In this document: in pieces, positions 35,586 through 42,765 of the stretch
Position numbering within the stretch: the stretch's first letter is position 1
How the letters are laid out: every line of letters begins with the position of its first letter
Assembly: GCA_900544765.1 (NCBI GenBank)
Contig: UQWI01000008.1
Coordinates: forward strand, 75,804 to 139,803
Length of the DNA: 64,000 nt
Direction of reading: 5' to 3'
Source of the DNA: an uncultured Eubacteriales bacterium
Lineage (GTDB): Bacteria; Bacillota; Clostridia; Oscillospirales; Oscillospiraceae
Program-made: the position numbers and the translations under genes
Notes under the pieces: model-generated
Databases searched by the model: none
What the model was told of the DNA's origin: nothing
Seen by the model: the letters and a program-made list of their open reading frames with translations, nothing else

Positions 35586-36228
35586 AGCAGAATATCTCTC
35601 GGCGCTCGGCCGGGAGCTGAAACGGCTCGGCGTGGCCGACGCCGGGGACGTGCTGGAGGAGTACGAACAGCACTTTGAATTCAAGGGCCGCGACGGCTGC
35701 ACCGAGGAGGAGGTTTCGGCGCGTCTGGGCGACCCCGCCGCTCTGGCCGCGCAGTTTGCCGGGACAGGGACAGTTTCCGGCTCCGGGGCGCTTACGGCCG
35801 TTGGACTGAGCTTCATGTGGATATTCGCGGCTCTCTTTTTTGTGCTGCTCGCCGCGTGGGCGGTTGTGATGGCGGCGTTTGCCATAGCCTGCGCGGCCTG
35901 TGCCGTGTGCCTGGCCGTTGGCGTGGACGCCGGAGGGATAATTCCGGATATGCCGTATTACTGCGCCCTGTTGTATGCCTTAGCCCTGGCGGCCCTGTCC
36001 GTGCTGAGCGCAGTGGGTACGGCCTATTACGCGCTGTTCGTGCGCGCCGTTGTGCGCTCCTGGGCGCGCTTTGCGCACAACACGCTCGCCTCTGCCCGGG
36101 GCGGGGCCGCGCTTCCTGCGCTGCCGGTTGCGCCGAGTCTGCCAGCCGCCCGGGCACGGCGAGCCAGGCGTGTTGCGCTGGCGGCGCTGGCGGTGTTTGC
36201 AGCTGCTTCGTGCTTGGCGCCGTGGTGA
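35578..36228 (+). CDS. DUF1700 (HAAS) membrane protein, C-terminus frameshifted
   Basis: A 216-residue partner of PadR. The N-terminal 50 residues (MTKAEYLSALGRELKRLGVA) form the HAAS helical domain, followed by two or three transmembrane helices and a basic Ala/Arg tail. The frame ends CLAPW at 36228. The typical C-terminal helix of the family (FVLGAVVSMLSSGG ... FWHAWHWFG) is present but in the -1 frame from about 36200 to 36293, which implies a single-base indel, a programmed slip, or a sequencing error. Function otherwise unknown. Confidence 0.85.
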   Translation: MTKAEYLSALGRELKRLGVADAGDVLEEYEQHFEFKGRDGCTEEEVSARLGDPAALAAQFAGTGTVSGSGALTAVGLSFMWIFAALFFVLLAAWAVVMAAFAIACAACAVCLAVGVDAGGIIPDMPYYCALLYALALAALSVLSAVGTAYYALFVRAVVRSWARFAHNTLASARGGAALPALPVAPSLPAARARRARRVALAALAVFAAASCLAPW

Positions 36229-36293
36229 GCATGCTCTCCTCTGGCGGCATACAGTTTTGGCACGCCTGGCACTGGTTCGGCTACGGTGCGTGA
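36195..36293 (+). pseudogene. Displaced C-terminal coding segment of the DUF1700 gene
   Basis: In the frame one base back from the upstream gene this stretch encodes FVLGAVVSMLSSGG followed by FWHAWHWFGYGA and a stop at 36293. The sequence fits the end of DUF1700 proteins and has no start or ribosome-binding site of its own. Confidence 0.6.
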
Positions 36294-36504
36294 TATGGAG
36301 CGTGAGTTCATGCGTAGGCTTGCTGCGCTGGCCGTGCCGCTGCTGGCGCTTGCGTCGGCCGAAGCCTTTGGGCTGGGGGCGCTGCTGATGTGTCCGGATG
36401 TACTTCCGGGTCTGCTTGCCGTGTTGGGCGGCGGCGCTCTTACGGCCGCGGGCGCTTCGGGGCTTGTGGGATTGATTGTGGCTTTTTGCGGCAAAAACAA
36501 ATAA
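36286..36504 (+). CDS. Small hypothetical membrane protein
   Basis: A 72-residue protein (GTG 36286) or 69 residues (ATG 36295) with two hydrophobic segments, about residues 11-35 and 40-68, and a basic end GKNK. It overlaps the displaced DUF1700 tail by 8 bases, indicating the same operon as padR. The likely topology is two helices with both ends inside. I do not recognise the family; it may be a further component of the PadR-controlled membrane module. Confidence 0.6.
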   Translation: MRDMEREFMRRLAALAVPLLALASAEAFGLGALLMCPDVLPGLLAVLGGGALTAAGASGLVGLIVAFCGKNK

Positions 36505-36542
36505 AGGATAATCCCCGCCGCTCCTCCGGCGGGTATTTATCG

Positions 36543-36572
36543 TTGACGAGCGAGCGGTACATATATTATAAT
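36543..36572 (+). promoter_or_regulatory. Promoter of the CofE-like gene
   Basis: TTGACG (36543-36548), 18-base spacer, TATAAT (36567-36572), 58 bases before the start codon. A GC hairpin (about 36513-36534) just upstream may terminate the padR operon. Confidence 0.75.
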
Positions 36573-36630
36573 CAAGTGTAATAATATGTCGGCGGGCCGG
36601 GAGCCCGCAGTGAATTTGGAGGAAGAAAAA

Positions 36631-37809
36631 ATGCCTGGAGTCATTTCGAGGGGTGTCAGGGCCCCCATAATCCGCGAGGGGGACGACATCGTCGCCGTAG
36701 TCTGCGACAGCGTGGAGCGCGCCATGCGCGAGGACGGATTTGAACTGCACGAGCGCGACGTCGTGGCCGTGACCGAGAGCGTGGTCGCCCGCGCCGACGG
36801 CAACTACGCCAGCGTCGACGACATCGCTGCCGACGTGCGCGCCAAGCTCGGCGGCGGCACCGTGGGCGTCGTGTTCCCCATCCTGTCCCGCAACCGCTTT
36901 GCCATCTGCCTGCGCGGAATCGCCCGCGGCAGCAAGAAGGTAGTGCTCATGCTCAGCTACCCCAGCGACGAGGTCGGCAACCACCTGTTCAGCCTGGACG
37001 CCCTCGACGAGAGCGGCGTGGACCCCTACCGCGACGTGCTCAGCCTGGCCAAATACCGCAGCTACTTCGGCCAGGTGCGCCACCCCTTCACCGGCGTGGA
37101 CTACGTTGAATACTACGAGCAGCTCATCCGCGAGGAGGGAGCGGAGTGCGAGATTATTTTCGCCAACCGCCCCGAGGCCATAGTCAACTTTGCGGAAAAC
37201 ATCCTCTGCTGCGACATACACAGCCGCTTCCGCACCCAGCGGCACATCAAGGCCGCAGGCGCCAAGAACGTCCTCACGCTCTGTGACATACTCAACGAGA
37301 GTGTGAACGGTTCCGGCTGGTGCCAGTTCGGCCTGCTCGGCTCCAACAAGGCCACTGAGGACAAAGTGAAGCTCTTCCCGAAAAACGCCCAGGCCGTAGC
37401 CGACGGCGTACAGGCCGAGCTGCTCAAACGCACCGGCGTCAAGGTCGAGGCCATGGTCTATGGCGACGGGGCCTTCAAGGACCCGTCGGGCAAGATATGG
37501 GAGCTGGCCGACCCTGTCGTGAGCCCCGGCTTCACCGAGGGCCTGCGCGGCGTGCCCAACGAGCTCAAGCTCAAGTACCTGGCCGACAACGAGTTTGCCG
37601 ACCTGAGCGGCGAAGAGCTGCGCGAGGCCATCAAGGTCTCCATACGCGCCAAGGACGCCGATTTGAAGGGCCAGATGGCCAGCGAGGGCACTACGCCCAG
37701 GCAGCTCACCGACCTGATTGGCTCCCTCTGCGACCTCACCAGCGGCAGCGGCGACAAGGGTACGCCCATCATAGTCGTGCAGAACTACTTCAAGAACTAC
37801 GCTGAATAA
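36631..37809 (+). CDS. CofE-like ligase (coenzyme F420-0:L-glutamate ligase family)
   Basis: A 392-residue protein with the F420 ligase fold in its N-terminal half (GDDIVAVVCDSVERAMRE, ERDVVAVTESVVARADGNY) and a longer C-terminal region (GVKVEAMVYGDGAFKDPSGK). In archaea and actinobacteria CofE adds gamma-linked glutamates to F420. No other F420 gene is nearby and Clostridia generally lack the cofactor, so the substrate here is probably different; related Firmicute proteins are simply labelled CofE. ATG 36631 has GGAGG about 10 bases upstream and is preferred to the upstream ATG at 36586. Confidence 0.85.
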   Translation: MPGVISRGVRAPIIREGDDIVAVVCDSVERAMREDGFELHERDVVAVTESVVARADGNYASVDDIAADVRAKLGGGTVGVVFPILSRNRFAICLRGIARGSKKVVLMLSYPSDEVGNHLFSLDALDESGVDPYRDVLSLAKYRSYFGQVRHPFTGVDYVEYYEQLIREEGAECEIIFANRPEAIVNFAENILCCDIHSRFRTQRHIKAAGAKNVLTLCDILNESVNGSGWCQFGLLGSNKATEDKVKLFPKNAQAVADGVQAELLKRTGVKVEAMVYGDGAFKDPSGKIWELADPVVSPGFTEGLRGVPNELKLKYLADNEFADLSGEELREAIKVSIRAKDADLKGQMASEGTTPRQLTDLIGSLCDLTSGSGDKGTPIIVVQNYFKNYAE

Positions 37810-37813
37810 TATA

Positions 37814-37841
37814 CGGCCCGGCGAATTGCCGGGCCGCATTT
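37814..37841 (+). terminator. Terminator after the CofE-like gene
   Basis: A 9-bp GC stem (37814-37822 with 37828-37836, loop GAATT) followed by CATTTC. The U-tract is short, so some read-through into the next gene is possible. Confidence 0.65.
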
Positions 37842-37860
37842 CAAATAGGGGGAATGAGGT

Positions 37861-38589
37861 ATGAAGTGCCCAAGCTGCGGCCGTGAGGTCGTCATTGCCA
37901 CAAATCTGTGCCCGTGGTGCGGCTATAAGTACAGCTTTGACGGCAGCCTGGCGCCGAAGGAGCCGGTTTACGAGCCCGGGGAGACAAAGCGGGAGCGCCG
38001 GGGGAAACGTGAAGGCTCCGGGGAAAGCGAACGGCAGAGCCGTACCGGCGGCTATGCCGGCGAAGATGCGAGCGAGCGCTGGACGCGCGCGGGCGTGTAC
38101 AACGCCGGTGAGCACGCCGGCCGAGAAAAGCGGTCGGACAGGAGCGGGGAGCGCGGCATGGGCGTGCACAATTTCCTCGTGCGCGTCGCCCTGCCGCTGA
38201 TAGGCGTAGTATGCATCTGGCGTGCCGTGAGCAGCCTGATGACGGCCATAGGCTCTGCGGCCTGGATCTCGGTGTTGTGGTCGCTGGCGCCGTTTGCTGC
38301 AATACTGCAATTCGTCGTGCCGGTGGTGTACCTCGTCTCGGGCTTCGCCGCCCTCGTCGCGCGCAAGCGCCTGGCAGCCTTCGAATTCAGCGGCGTGACG
38401 CTGTGCCTGGTTTCTATCATCCTGCCCACCGTGACGGCTTTCATCTACAGCGTCTTTACGGCTGCATACTTCGACTTCGGATACATCGGCGTGTTTTCCC
38501 AGGCGTTCTGGCTCCTGGCGGGCGTCATCTGCACGCTGCTTATAGCGATATACTATTCCCGCCGCCGCGACATGTTTTCAGGGAGCTAA
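37861..38589 (+). CDS. Zinc-ribbon membrane protein of unknown function
   Basis: A 242-residue protein beginning with a zinc ribbon (MKCPSCGREV ... CPWCGYKY, residues 1-24), a charged, low-complexity Arg/Glu/Gly segment to about residue 105, and four or so transmembrane helices (FLVRVALPLIGVVCIW onward). Zinc-ribbon plus membrane domain proteins are common in Clostridia and usually uncharacterised. GGGGGAATGAGGT precedes the ATG. It is followed 61 bases later by another membrane protein on the same strand. Confidence 0.75.
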   Translation: MKCPSCGREVVIATNLCPWCGYKYSFDGSLAPKEPVYEPGETKRERRGKREGSGESERQSRTGGYAGEDASERWTRAGVYNAGEHAGREKRSDRSGERGMGVHNFLVRVALPLIGVVCIWRAVSSLMTAIGSAAWISVLWSLAPFAAILQFVVPVVYLVSGFAALVARKRLAAFEFSGVTLCLVSIILPTVTAFIYSVFTAAYFDFGYIGVFSQAFWLLAGVICTLLIAIYYSRRRDMFSGS

Positions 38590-38650
38590 AGCGTGTTCGG
38601 CTTCGTCAAAAGCTGTGGAATGAGAAGCCTTTTTGCGAGGGGAGGACAAG

Positions 38651-39496
38651 ATGAAAAAGCCTGCAAGCCTGATACTGGCCTTCACACTCTGCTTTTTGCT
38701 GAGTGTGGGGGCCTTTGCGGACACGGGGCCCAAACCCTCCGTCCGCGTGAAGCTGCAAAACCTGCCGGAGGGGCCGGTTTACGGTACGCTGCTCTCGAAG
38801 AGCGAGTCCACCGGCCCGGCGAGCTATGACCCGGACTATGAGCCGCAAGAATGGGATTCGGTGCAGGACATCGCGGTCTGGCGCGCCTTCCAGGGCTATG
38901 AAGATGCCGACGGATTCTACTTCTTAAACGAGCTCTGGGACTGCTCGGAAGGGGAACTGGCCTGGACATACTACCCGCCGCGTGAGTTCAAGCTGCTGTT
39001 GTACCTCCCCGAGTCGGGGGAGTGGAGGGCGTCGGGAGCTTACGGGCAGTACGCGTTCGACAGCTATTTTGCGGCGGACCTCTCCGAGAGCGGGACGATT
39101 GAGTTGACGCGCAGCTACGACTACGGAGGCGAAGCGCTGGGACTGATAGCGCGGGTCGTCATAACGCTGGCGATAGAACTGCTGTTGGCCCTGGCGTTCG
39201 GCTACCGCACGAAGGGGACGCTGAAGGTAATAGCGCTCATGAACCTGGCGACGCAGCTGGGGATGAGCATAGCGCTGAACGTGTACGCGTATTTTAACGG
39301 CGCGTCGATGGGAGCGCTTTTGCTGGCCGAGGCGCTTGTCACAGCCGTGGAGACGGCGGGGTACTGCTGCGAGCTTCCCCGGCGCGGTGTGCACAGCCGC
39401 GGGCGCGCGGCGGCGTATGCCGTATTTGCGAACATCTGTTCCCTTGCGGCGGGCCTGCTGCTGGGCCTGCTCCTGCCGGAGCTCAATATCCTGTGA
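38651..39496 (+). CDS. Exported membrane protein of unknown function
   Basis: A 281-residue protein with a signal sequence (MKKPASLILAFTLCFLLSVG, cleavage likely after AFA), an extracytoplasmic domain of about 140 residues rich in aromatic and acidic residues, and four hydrophobic helices in the C-terminal half from about residue 160. ATG 38651 follows GGGGAGGACAAG. I recall similar topologies in Clostridia without an assigned function. It is probably co-transcribed with the zinc-ribbon gene. Confidence 0.72.
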   Translation: MKKPASLILAFTLCFLLSVGAFADTGPKPSVRVKLQNLPEGPVYGTLLSKSESTGPASYDPDYEPQEWDSVQDIAVWRAFQGYEDADGFYFLNELWDCSEGELAWTYYPPREFKLLLYLPESGEWRASGAYGQYAFDSYFAADLSESGTIELTRSYDYGGEALGLIARVVITLAIELLLALAFGYRTKGTLKVIALMNLATQLGMSIALNVYAYFNGASMGALLLAEALVTAVETAGYCCELPRRGVHSRGRAAAYAVFANICSLAAGLLLGLLLPELNIL

Positions 39497-39525
39497 AAAA
39501 AGCCGGAGGGCGTAGCCGTCCGGCT
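39494..39525 (-). terminator. Terminator for the minus-strand host gene remnant
   Basis: A 7-bp outer stem (39501-39507 with 39519-39525) with an inner GGC/GCC pair is followed on the minus strand by TTTTTTC. It may also serve the plus-strand gene ending at 39496. Confidence 0.65.
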
Positions 39526-39537
39526 GTGCTTAGCGAA

Positions 39538-39564
39538 ATTCCCGGGCAGTATATGCCCGGGAAT
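39538..39564. other. Perfect 11-bp inverted repeat
   Basis: Arms 39538-39548 and 39554-39564 are exact complements with a 5-base loop. It lies between convergent genes and has no clear U-tract; probably a second transcription or processing hairpin. Confidence 0.5.
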
Positions 39565-39650
39565 CGCTTTGGTTGAACGCGGAAAGCCCCGCTGTGCCAG
39601 GAGCTATGCAGGCTGTGGCGCGGACGGTTTGCACCGTGAACTAATGATTG

Positions 39651-40346
39651 TCACTGCGTGTCGGTCGAGCAGTCCTGAGGGAAGAACTCCTCCGTCGGGA
39701 AGCGTATCTGCGAGAAAATGGTGCACGGGTCATCCTGGCAGCTGCCGCCCGGGCAGTCCTTGTCGGGGATGCAATAGTCGTAGGCGGGTATGAGCAGCTG
39801 CGTGTCGCGCTCGAGACGGATGATGGAGAACTGGCCGAGGGTGACGTAGAGCCTCTTTGCCGTGTCGCCGGTGATTAGGGTGTCGCCGAAGCGGGCGATG
39901 ATGTTCGCCGGTATGACCGGCTGTGCAGTTTCGGGGCAGACGCAGTAGGCGGTGTCCACGAGCTTGAGGTTGAGCGCGATGGGGTCGACCGACTCCACCG
40001 TGGCGATGGGCAGGCCGTCCGGCTCTCCCGCCACGGCCATAGGGTCGGAGGAGAAGCTCTTGACGGTACCGACGCCGCCGCAGAGCATGACGCGCTTGTC
40101 GAAGATGGCGAGGCCGACGACGGTGTTGCCGCCGGGCGAGGTCTCGCCGGTGATGCGGTAGTAATAGGTGATGTCGACGGTGTAATAGCCCTTGTTGAAG
40201 GTTATTGACTCTACGTTAACGTCGGCGTAGAGCAGCTCTGCGCTCTTGGCTCGAACCGAGAGCGCGCTGTCTATGTACGGCTGCGACGTCGCCGTGGGAT
40301 AGACGCGCAGGTCCTCAATACAGTCTTTATCAGAAGATTCACCGTT
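39651..40346 (-). pseudogene. Host gene truncated at its 5' end by prophage insertion
   Basis: The frame is open from 40346 to the stop at 39651 (231 codons) but contains no start codon near its upstream end; it is cut off by a stop at 40347-40349, close to the integrase terminus. The protein reads DCIEDLRVYPTATSQPYIDS ... and ends in a Cys-rich tail with CIPDKDCPGGSCQDDPC. Codon use matches the host. I do not recognise the family; the Cys-rich, beta-rich character would suit a spore-surface or other structural protein, which is speculation. Only a short N-terminal part can be missing, presumably on the far side of the prophage. Confidence 0.72.
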
Positions 40347-40361
40347 TTATAATTTATGGAG
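40320..40361. other. Prophage-host junction (attL/attR region)
   Basis: The host reading frame becomes non-coding and AT-rich between about 40320 and the integrase stop at 40362. Serine integrases recombine at a 2-bp core inside unlike att sites, so the exact crossover cannot be read from one junction. The partner junction is outside the window. Confidence 0.6.
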
Positions 40362-41852
40362 CTAAAAGTCTTGGAGCTGAAGCTCCAGGGTGAAGTCGTG
40401 GGGTTTGGTTTTCTTGTACTTGGTGTAGATGGCCTGAATGCCTAGAGCCTTCAGGGCGCTGTTTTTGTCGGCAGGTGAGAGCGTTGGGTATAGCTCCAGC
40501 AAATTCTCCAATTCCGCAGCCGTCTTGCGCGGGTCATGCGATAGACAATCCTCAAGCTTCGCCTTTAGCTCGTCGAGCTGGCCGGTGAGCTTGGCTTTTT
40601 CCTCTTCGGCGGCGTCGAGCCTGGAGCGGAACGTGGCGCGATCGTATGTGCCATCTTCAAGGAATTCATACAGCCGAGGTATGCGGGAGTCCACCTTTTC
40701 CAACTCTCGCTTGACGGAGGCAAGAGCGGCTTCGATGGCGGATGTGTCCGGGCCTTCGCCGCGGGCCAGCTTCAGCTTGAGGACGTCCAGCTCTTCGCGC
40801 AGGCACTCTACCATGCGCTCCTCGACAAACTCGAACTTTGCTCCGGCCGAGCAGCCCTTCGTCGTGCACAGGAGATACGGAACGCCCTTGTTGCTGCCCA
40901 TGCGCTGCATATTGTTGCCGCACTGAGAGCAGCGTATTATGCCTGCAAAGGGGTTGGCGCGCTGGCCTGTATTGCTGGGCGGTATGTACCTCTGCTTCCT
41001 GCGCTGTTGGGTTTCCAGCCACTTCTCCCATGGGATTATAGCCTCGTGTACGCCGTCAACGAGTATCCATTCCTCTTCGGGCATGTACACGACGTGGTGC
41101 TTGTCTTTGCCGTGCGCTCCCGGCCGGAAGTGCTTCACGCGGTTCCAGGCAACTTTGCCGGCAAAGGTAGGATTGCGGAGTATGTGGCGCACTGTGTCCC
41201 GGTGCCAGATGGCGCCGCGCCTCGGATGGCTTCCCATGGCGTTTATTTCTGCCGCTATGGTCTGCGCGCCGACGCCCGAGAGATAGCGGTCATATATGTA
41301 GCGCACGAACTTGGCTTCTTCCTCCACAATCTCCAGCGACGGCAGCTTGCCTATGCGGCATTGCCGGTAGCCGTACGGCGCGTTGGCGACATACCCGCCG
41401 GCCTCTATGGTCTGCATCAGGCCACGGCGCATACGCTTTCGTATCGCGCGCCACTCGGCCCTGGCAAAGAACGCCTTGAACTCCGTCATTTCGATGTCCA
41501 TGTCGTTCGTGAGGTCGTAAGTCTTGTCCGGCGTGATTATCAGCGTGCCGGCGTCCCTGAAGGCGTCGAAGATAGTGCCCTGGTCCGCCATGCCGCCGCG
41601 CCCGAGACGGTCGATGTCCATGCAAAGCACGGCGTCCACGTCTCCGGCGCGGATGCGTTCGAGCAGCTTCAACATTTCCGTACGCGCGTACAGCTTCTCA
41701 CCGGACACGACTTCTTCCAGTATGTTTTCCTTGCTGACGTACAGTCCAAGCCTGTCGGCAAGCTCCAGCAGCGCGGCCTTGTGCTTGGCGAGCACCTCCT
41801 CCGTGCTCATGCCCTCCTCCGCGCGGGACTTGCGCAGGTAGATAAAGTTCAC
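40362..41852 (-). CDS. Large serine recombinase (prophage integrase)
   Basis: Site-specific integrase of 496 residues. The resolvase domain begins NFIYLRKSRAEEG with the nucleophile Ser9, and carries the LERIRAGDVDAVLCMDIDRLGR motif near residues 64-85. A recombinase domain (about 160-270, PYGYRQCR), a zinc ribbon (CSQCGNNM and later CTTKGC) and a coiled coil (about 345-450) that controls directionality follow. GTG 41852 is used, with AAGGAGGTGACC 6-8 bases upstream. It sits at the prophage end, adjacent to the broken host gene, as usual for this class. Confidence 0.96.
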   Translation of the reverse strand: MNFIYLRKSRAEEGMSTEEVLAKHKAALLELADRLGLYVSKENILEEVVSGEKLYARTEMLKLLERIRAGDVDAVLCMDIDRLGRGGMADQGTIFDAFRDAGTLIITPDKTYDLTNDMDIEMTEFKAFFARAEWRAIRKRMRRGLMQTIEAGGYVANAPYGYRQCRIGKLPSLEIVEEEAKFVRYIYDRYLSGVGAQTIAAEINAMGSHPRRGAIWHRDTVRHILRNPTFAGKVAWNRVKHFRPGAHGKDKHHVVYMPEEEWILVDGVHEAIIPWEKWLETQQRRKQRYIPPSNTGQRANPFAGIIRCSQCGNNMQRMGSNKGVPYLLCTTKGCSAGAKFEFVEERMVECLREELDVLKLKLARGEGPDTSAIEAALASVKRELEKVDSRIPRLYEFLEDGTYDRATFRSRLDAAEEEKAKLTGQLDELKAKLEDCLSHDPRKTAAELENLLELYPTLSPADKNSALKALGIQAIYTKYKKTKPHDFTLELQLQDF

Positions 41853-41887
41853 AGCGGGTCACCTCCTTGCTCTAGCAGCATCACCCT

Positions 41888-42397
41888 TTATGGGCGGTGG
41901 TTTTTGTCTTGCTTCCAATCGGGATTATATCTAGAACACGCACGTTCAAGCTTCTTGAAATCACAGCATACTTTCAGCATGAAAGCCGTCTGCTTTGTGA
42001 CAACGCTGTAGTAAGTTTTGGACGCATGGTCGAGTACGTCCGCTTTGTGGCGGTTTATATAAGACACTTGCCGGCGGAGCAACTCGGCATATTTTTTGTC
42101 CGGTTCATCGTCTATATTAAACTCAATCAATGCAGAATCACAAACGGGTATCATGTTATTGAAGCCCAACAGACCATATCTGCCGTCTTCAAGCTTCATT
42201 ATATGATGACCGGCTTTTATTTTTGAGTGATTGGGCTTGGGTGATTCCATGGGTACAAAATATCTATATGTACCCACAAATAGTACGACTCCAACATATG
42301 GTCGGCGCCGATTCTTATTATCCTGAACGCGACTGTCGCATCCCTTCAAAAAACGTATGTATTTATCAGATATTCGATACAGCTTTAGTGGCTCCAT
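41888..42397 (-). CDS. Type III toxin-antitoxin endoribonuclease toxin (ToxN/AbiQ family)
   Basis: A 169-residue toxin that, in studied relatives, cleaves RNA at A-rich sites, processes its own repeat RNA, and is held inactive in a cyclic protein-RNA complex; release after phage infection aborts growth. The family pattern is clear: LKLYRISDKYIRFLKGCDSR at the N-terminus, RPYVGVVLFVGTYRYFVPME, then SPKPNHSKIKAGH and NNMIPVCDSALIEFNI. ATG 42397 has TTAGGAGG 6 bases upstream; the longer open frame to 42466 would run through the terminator. Directly upstream on the same strand lie the three antitoxin repeats. Base composition is more AT-rich than the host, fitting mobile cargo. Confidence 0.92.
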   Translation of the reverse strand: MEPLKLYRISDKYIRFLKGCDSRVQDNKNRRRPYVGVVLFVGTYRYFVPMESPKPNHSKIKAGHHIMKLEDGRYGLLGFNNMIPVCDSALIEFNIDDEPDKKYAELLRRQVSYINRHKADVLDHASKTYYSVVTKQTAFMLKVCCDFKKLERACSRYNPDWKQDKNHRP

Positions 42398-42412
42398 TTT
42401 TCCTCCTAACAT

Positions 42413-42443
42413 AAAAAAGAGGTAGGCGCTCTGCCTACCTCTT
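42413..42443 (-). terminator. Terminator between antitoxin RNA and toxin gene
   Basis: An 11-bp perfect stem (42433-42443 with 42417-42427, loop of 5) followed on the minus strand by TTTT. In type III systems a leaky terminator here sets the excess of antitoxin RNA over toxin mRNA. Confidence 0.93.
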
Positions 42444-42551
42444 TTTGAGTCCCTACTTAACGGCAAGGGATTTCCGCTTTTTTCAGGTCTGACTTGCGGT
42501 ACAGACTAACCGCTTTTTCCGGTCCCGATTTACGGCTCGGGCTATCCGCTT
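42444..42551 (-). repeat. Three tandem 36-nt repeats of the antitoxin RNA
   Basis: Units 42516-42551, 42480-42515 and 42444-42479 align without gaps; conserved blocks are AAGCGG, CCG(T/C), AAGT/AAAT and GGAC/AGAC before an A-run. Variable blocks are mutually compensatory. There are no spacers, so this is not a CRISPR array. Confidence 0.95.
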
Positions 42552-42608
42552 GGCGTGACACACAACAGACGTTGTAGTTCACAGATGCGGAATTATCTCC
42601 GCACCATT

Positions 42609-42637
42609 ATTATATGTGCGAAAAAATGAAAATGCAA
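42609..42637 (-). promoter_or_regulatory. Promoter of the type III toxin-antitoxin operon
   Basis: TTGCAT (42632-42637), 17-base spacer, TATAAT (42609-42614) on the minus strand, about 58 bases before the first repeat. A short hairpin (TGCGGA/TCCGCA) opens the transcript. Confidence 0.85.
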
Positions 42638-42739
42638 CCGCAAGATGTAGGCAATATATTCAATTTTGAAACACAATATCTATATATTGTGCCAGCCTAT
42701 TAAATTCCAGAAACAAAAAATAACAAGATAGTTACACGT

Positions 42740-42762
42740 CCGCCGCCCGCCACGGGCGGCGG
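42740..42762 (-). other. GC hairpin after the Mrr-like gene
   Basis: A 10-bp stem (42740-42749 with 42753-42762) immediately past the Mrr-like stop. There is no U-tract, so it is a weak terminator at best, but it separates that gene from the toxin-antitoxin promoter. Confidence 0.5.
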
Positions 42763-42765
42763 GGT

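Larger units (their letters stand above)
42411..42602 (-). ncRNA. Type III antitoxin RNA (ToxI/antiQ-like), three 36-nt repeats
   Basis: Non-coding RNA that neutralises the adjacent toxin. Transcription should begin near 42602 and end at the hairpin at 42413-42443. After a 50-base leader come three tandem units of exactly 36 nt (42551-42516, 42515-42480, 42479-42444). Every unit starts AAGCGG and contains CCG followed by T or C, which can pair with GCGG. Each has an internal 5-bp stem that differs in sequence but keeps pairing (CCCGA/TCGGG, GTCTG/CAGAC, TCCCT/AGGGA). Together these give an H-type pseudoknot per unit, as in ToxI. A-runs at unit borders match the expected toxin cleavage sites. 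Confidence 0.92.

Noticed and set aside
42398..42466. A longer toxin start at 42466
   Set aside because: The extension would run through the terminator hairpin and the end of the third antitoxin repeat; ATG 42397 has AGGAGG at ideal spacing.
42444..42551. CRISPR array
   Set aside because: The 36-nt units are contiguous with no spacers, only three in number, with covarying stems and an adjacent ToxN-like gene. They are antitoxin RNA repeats.
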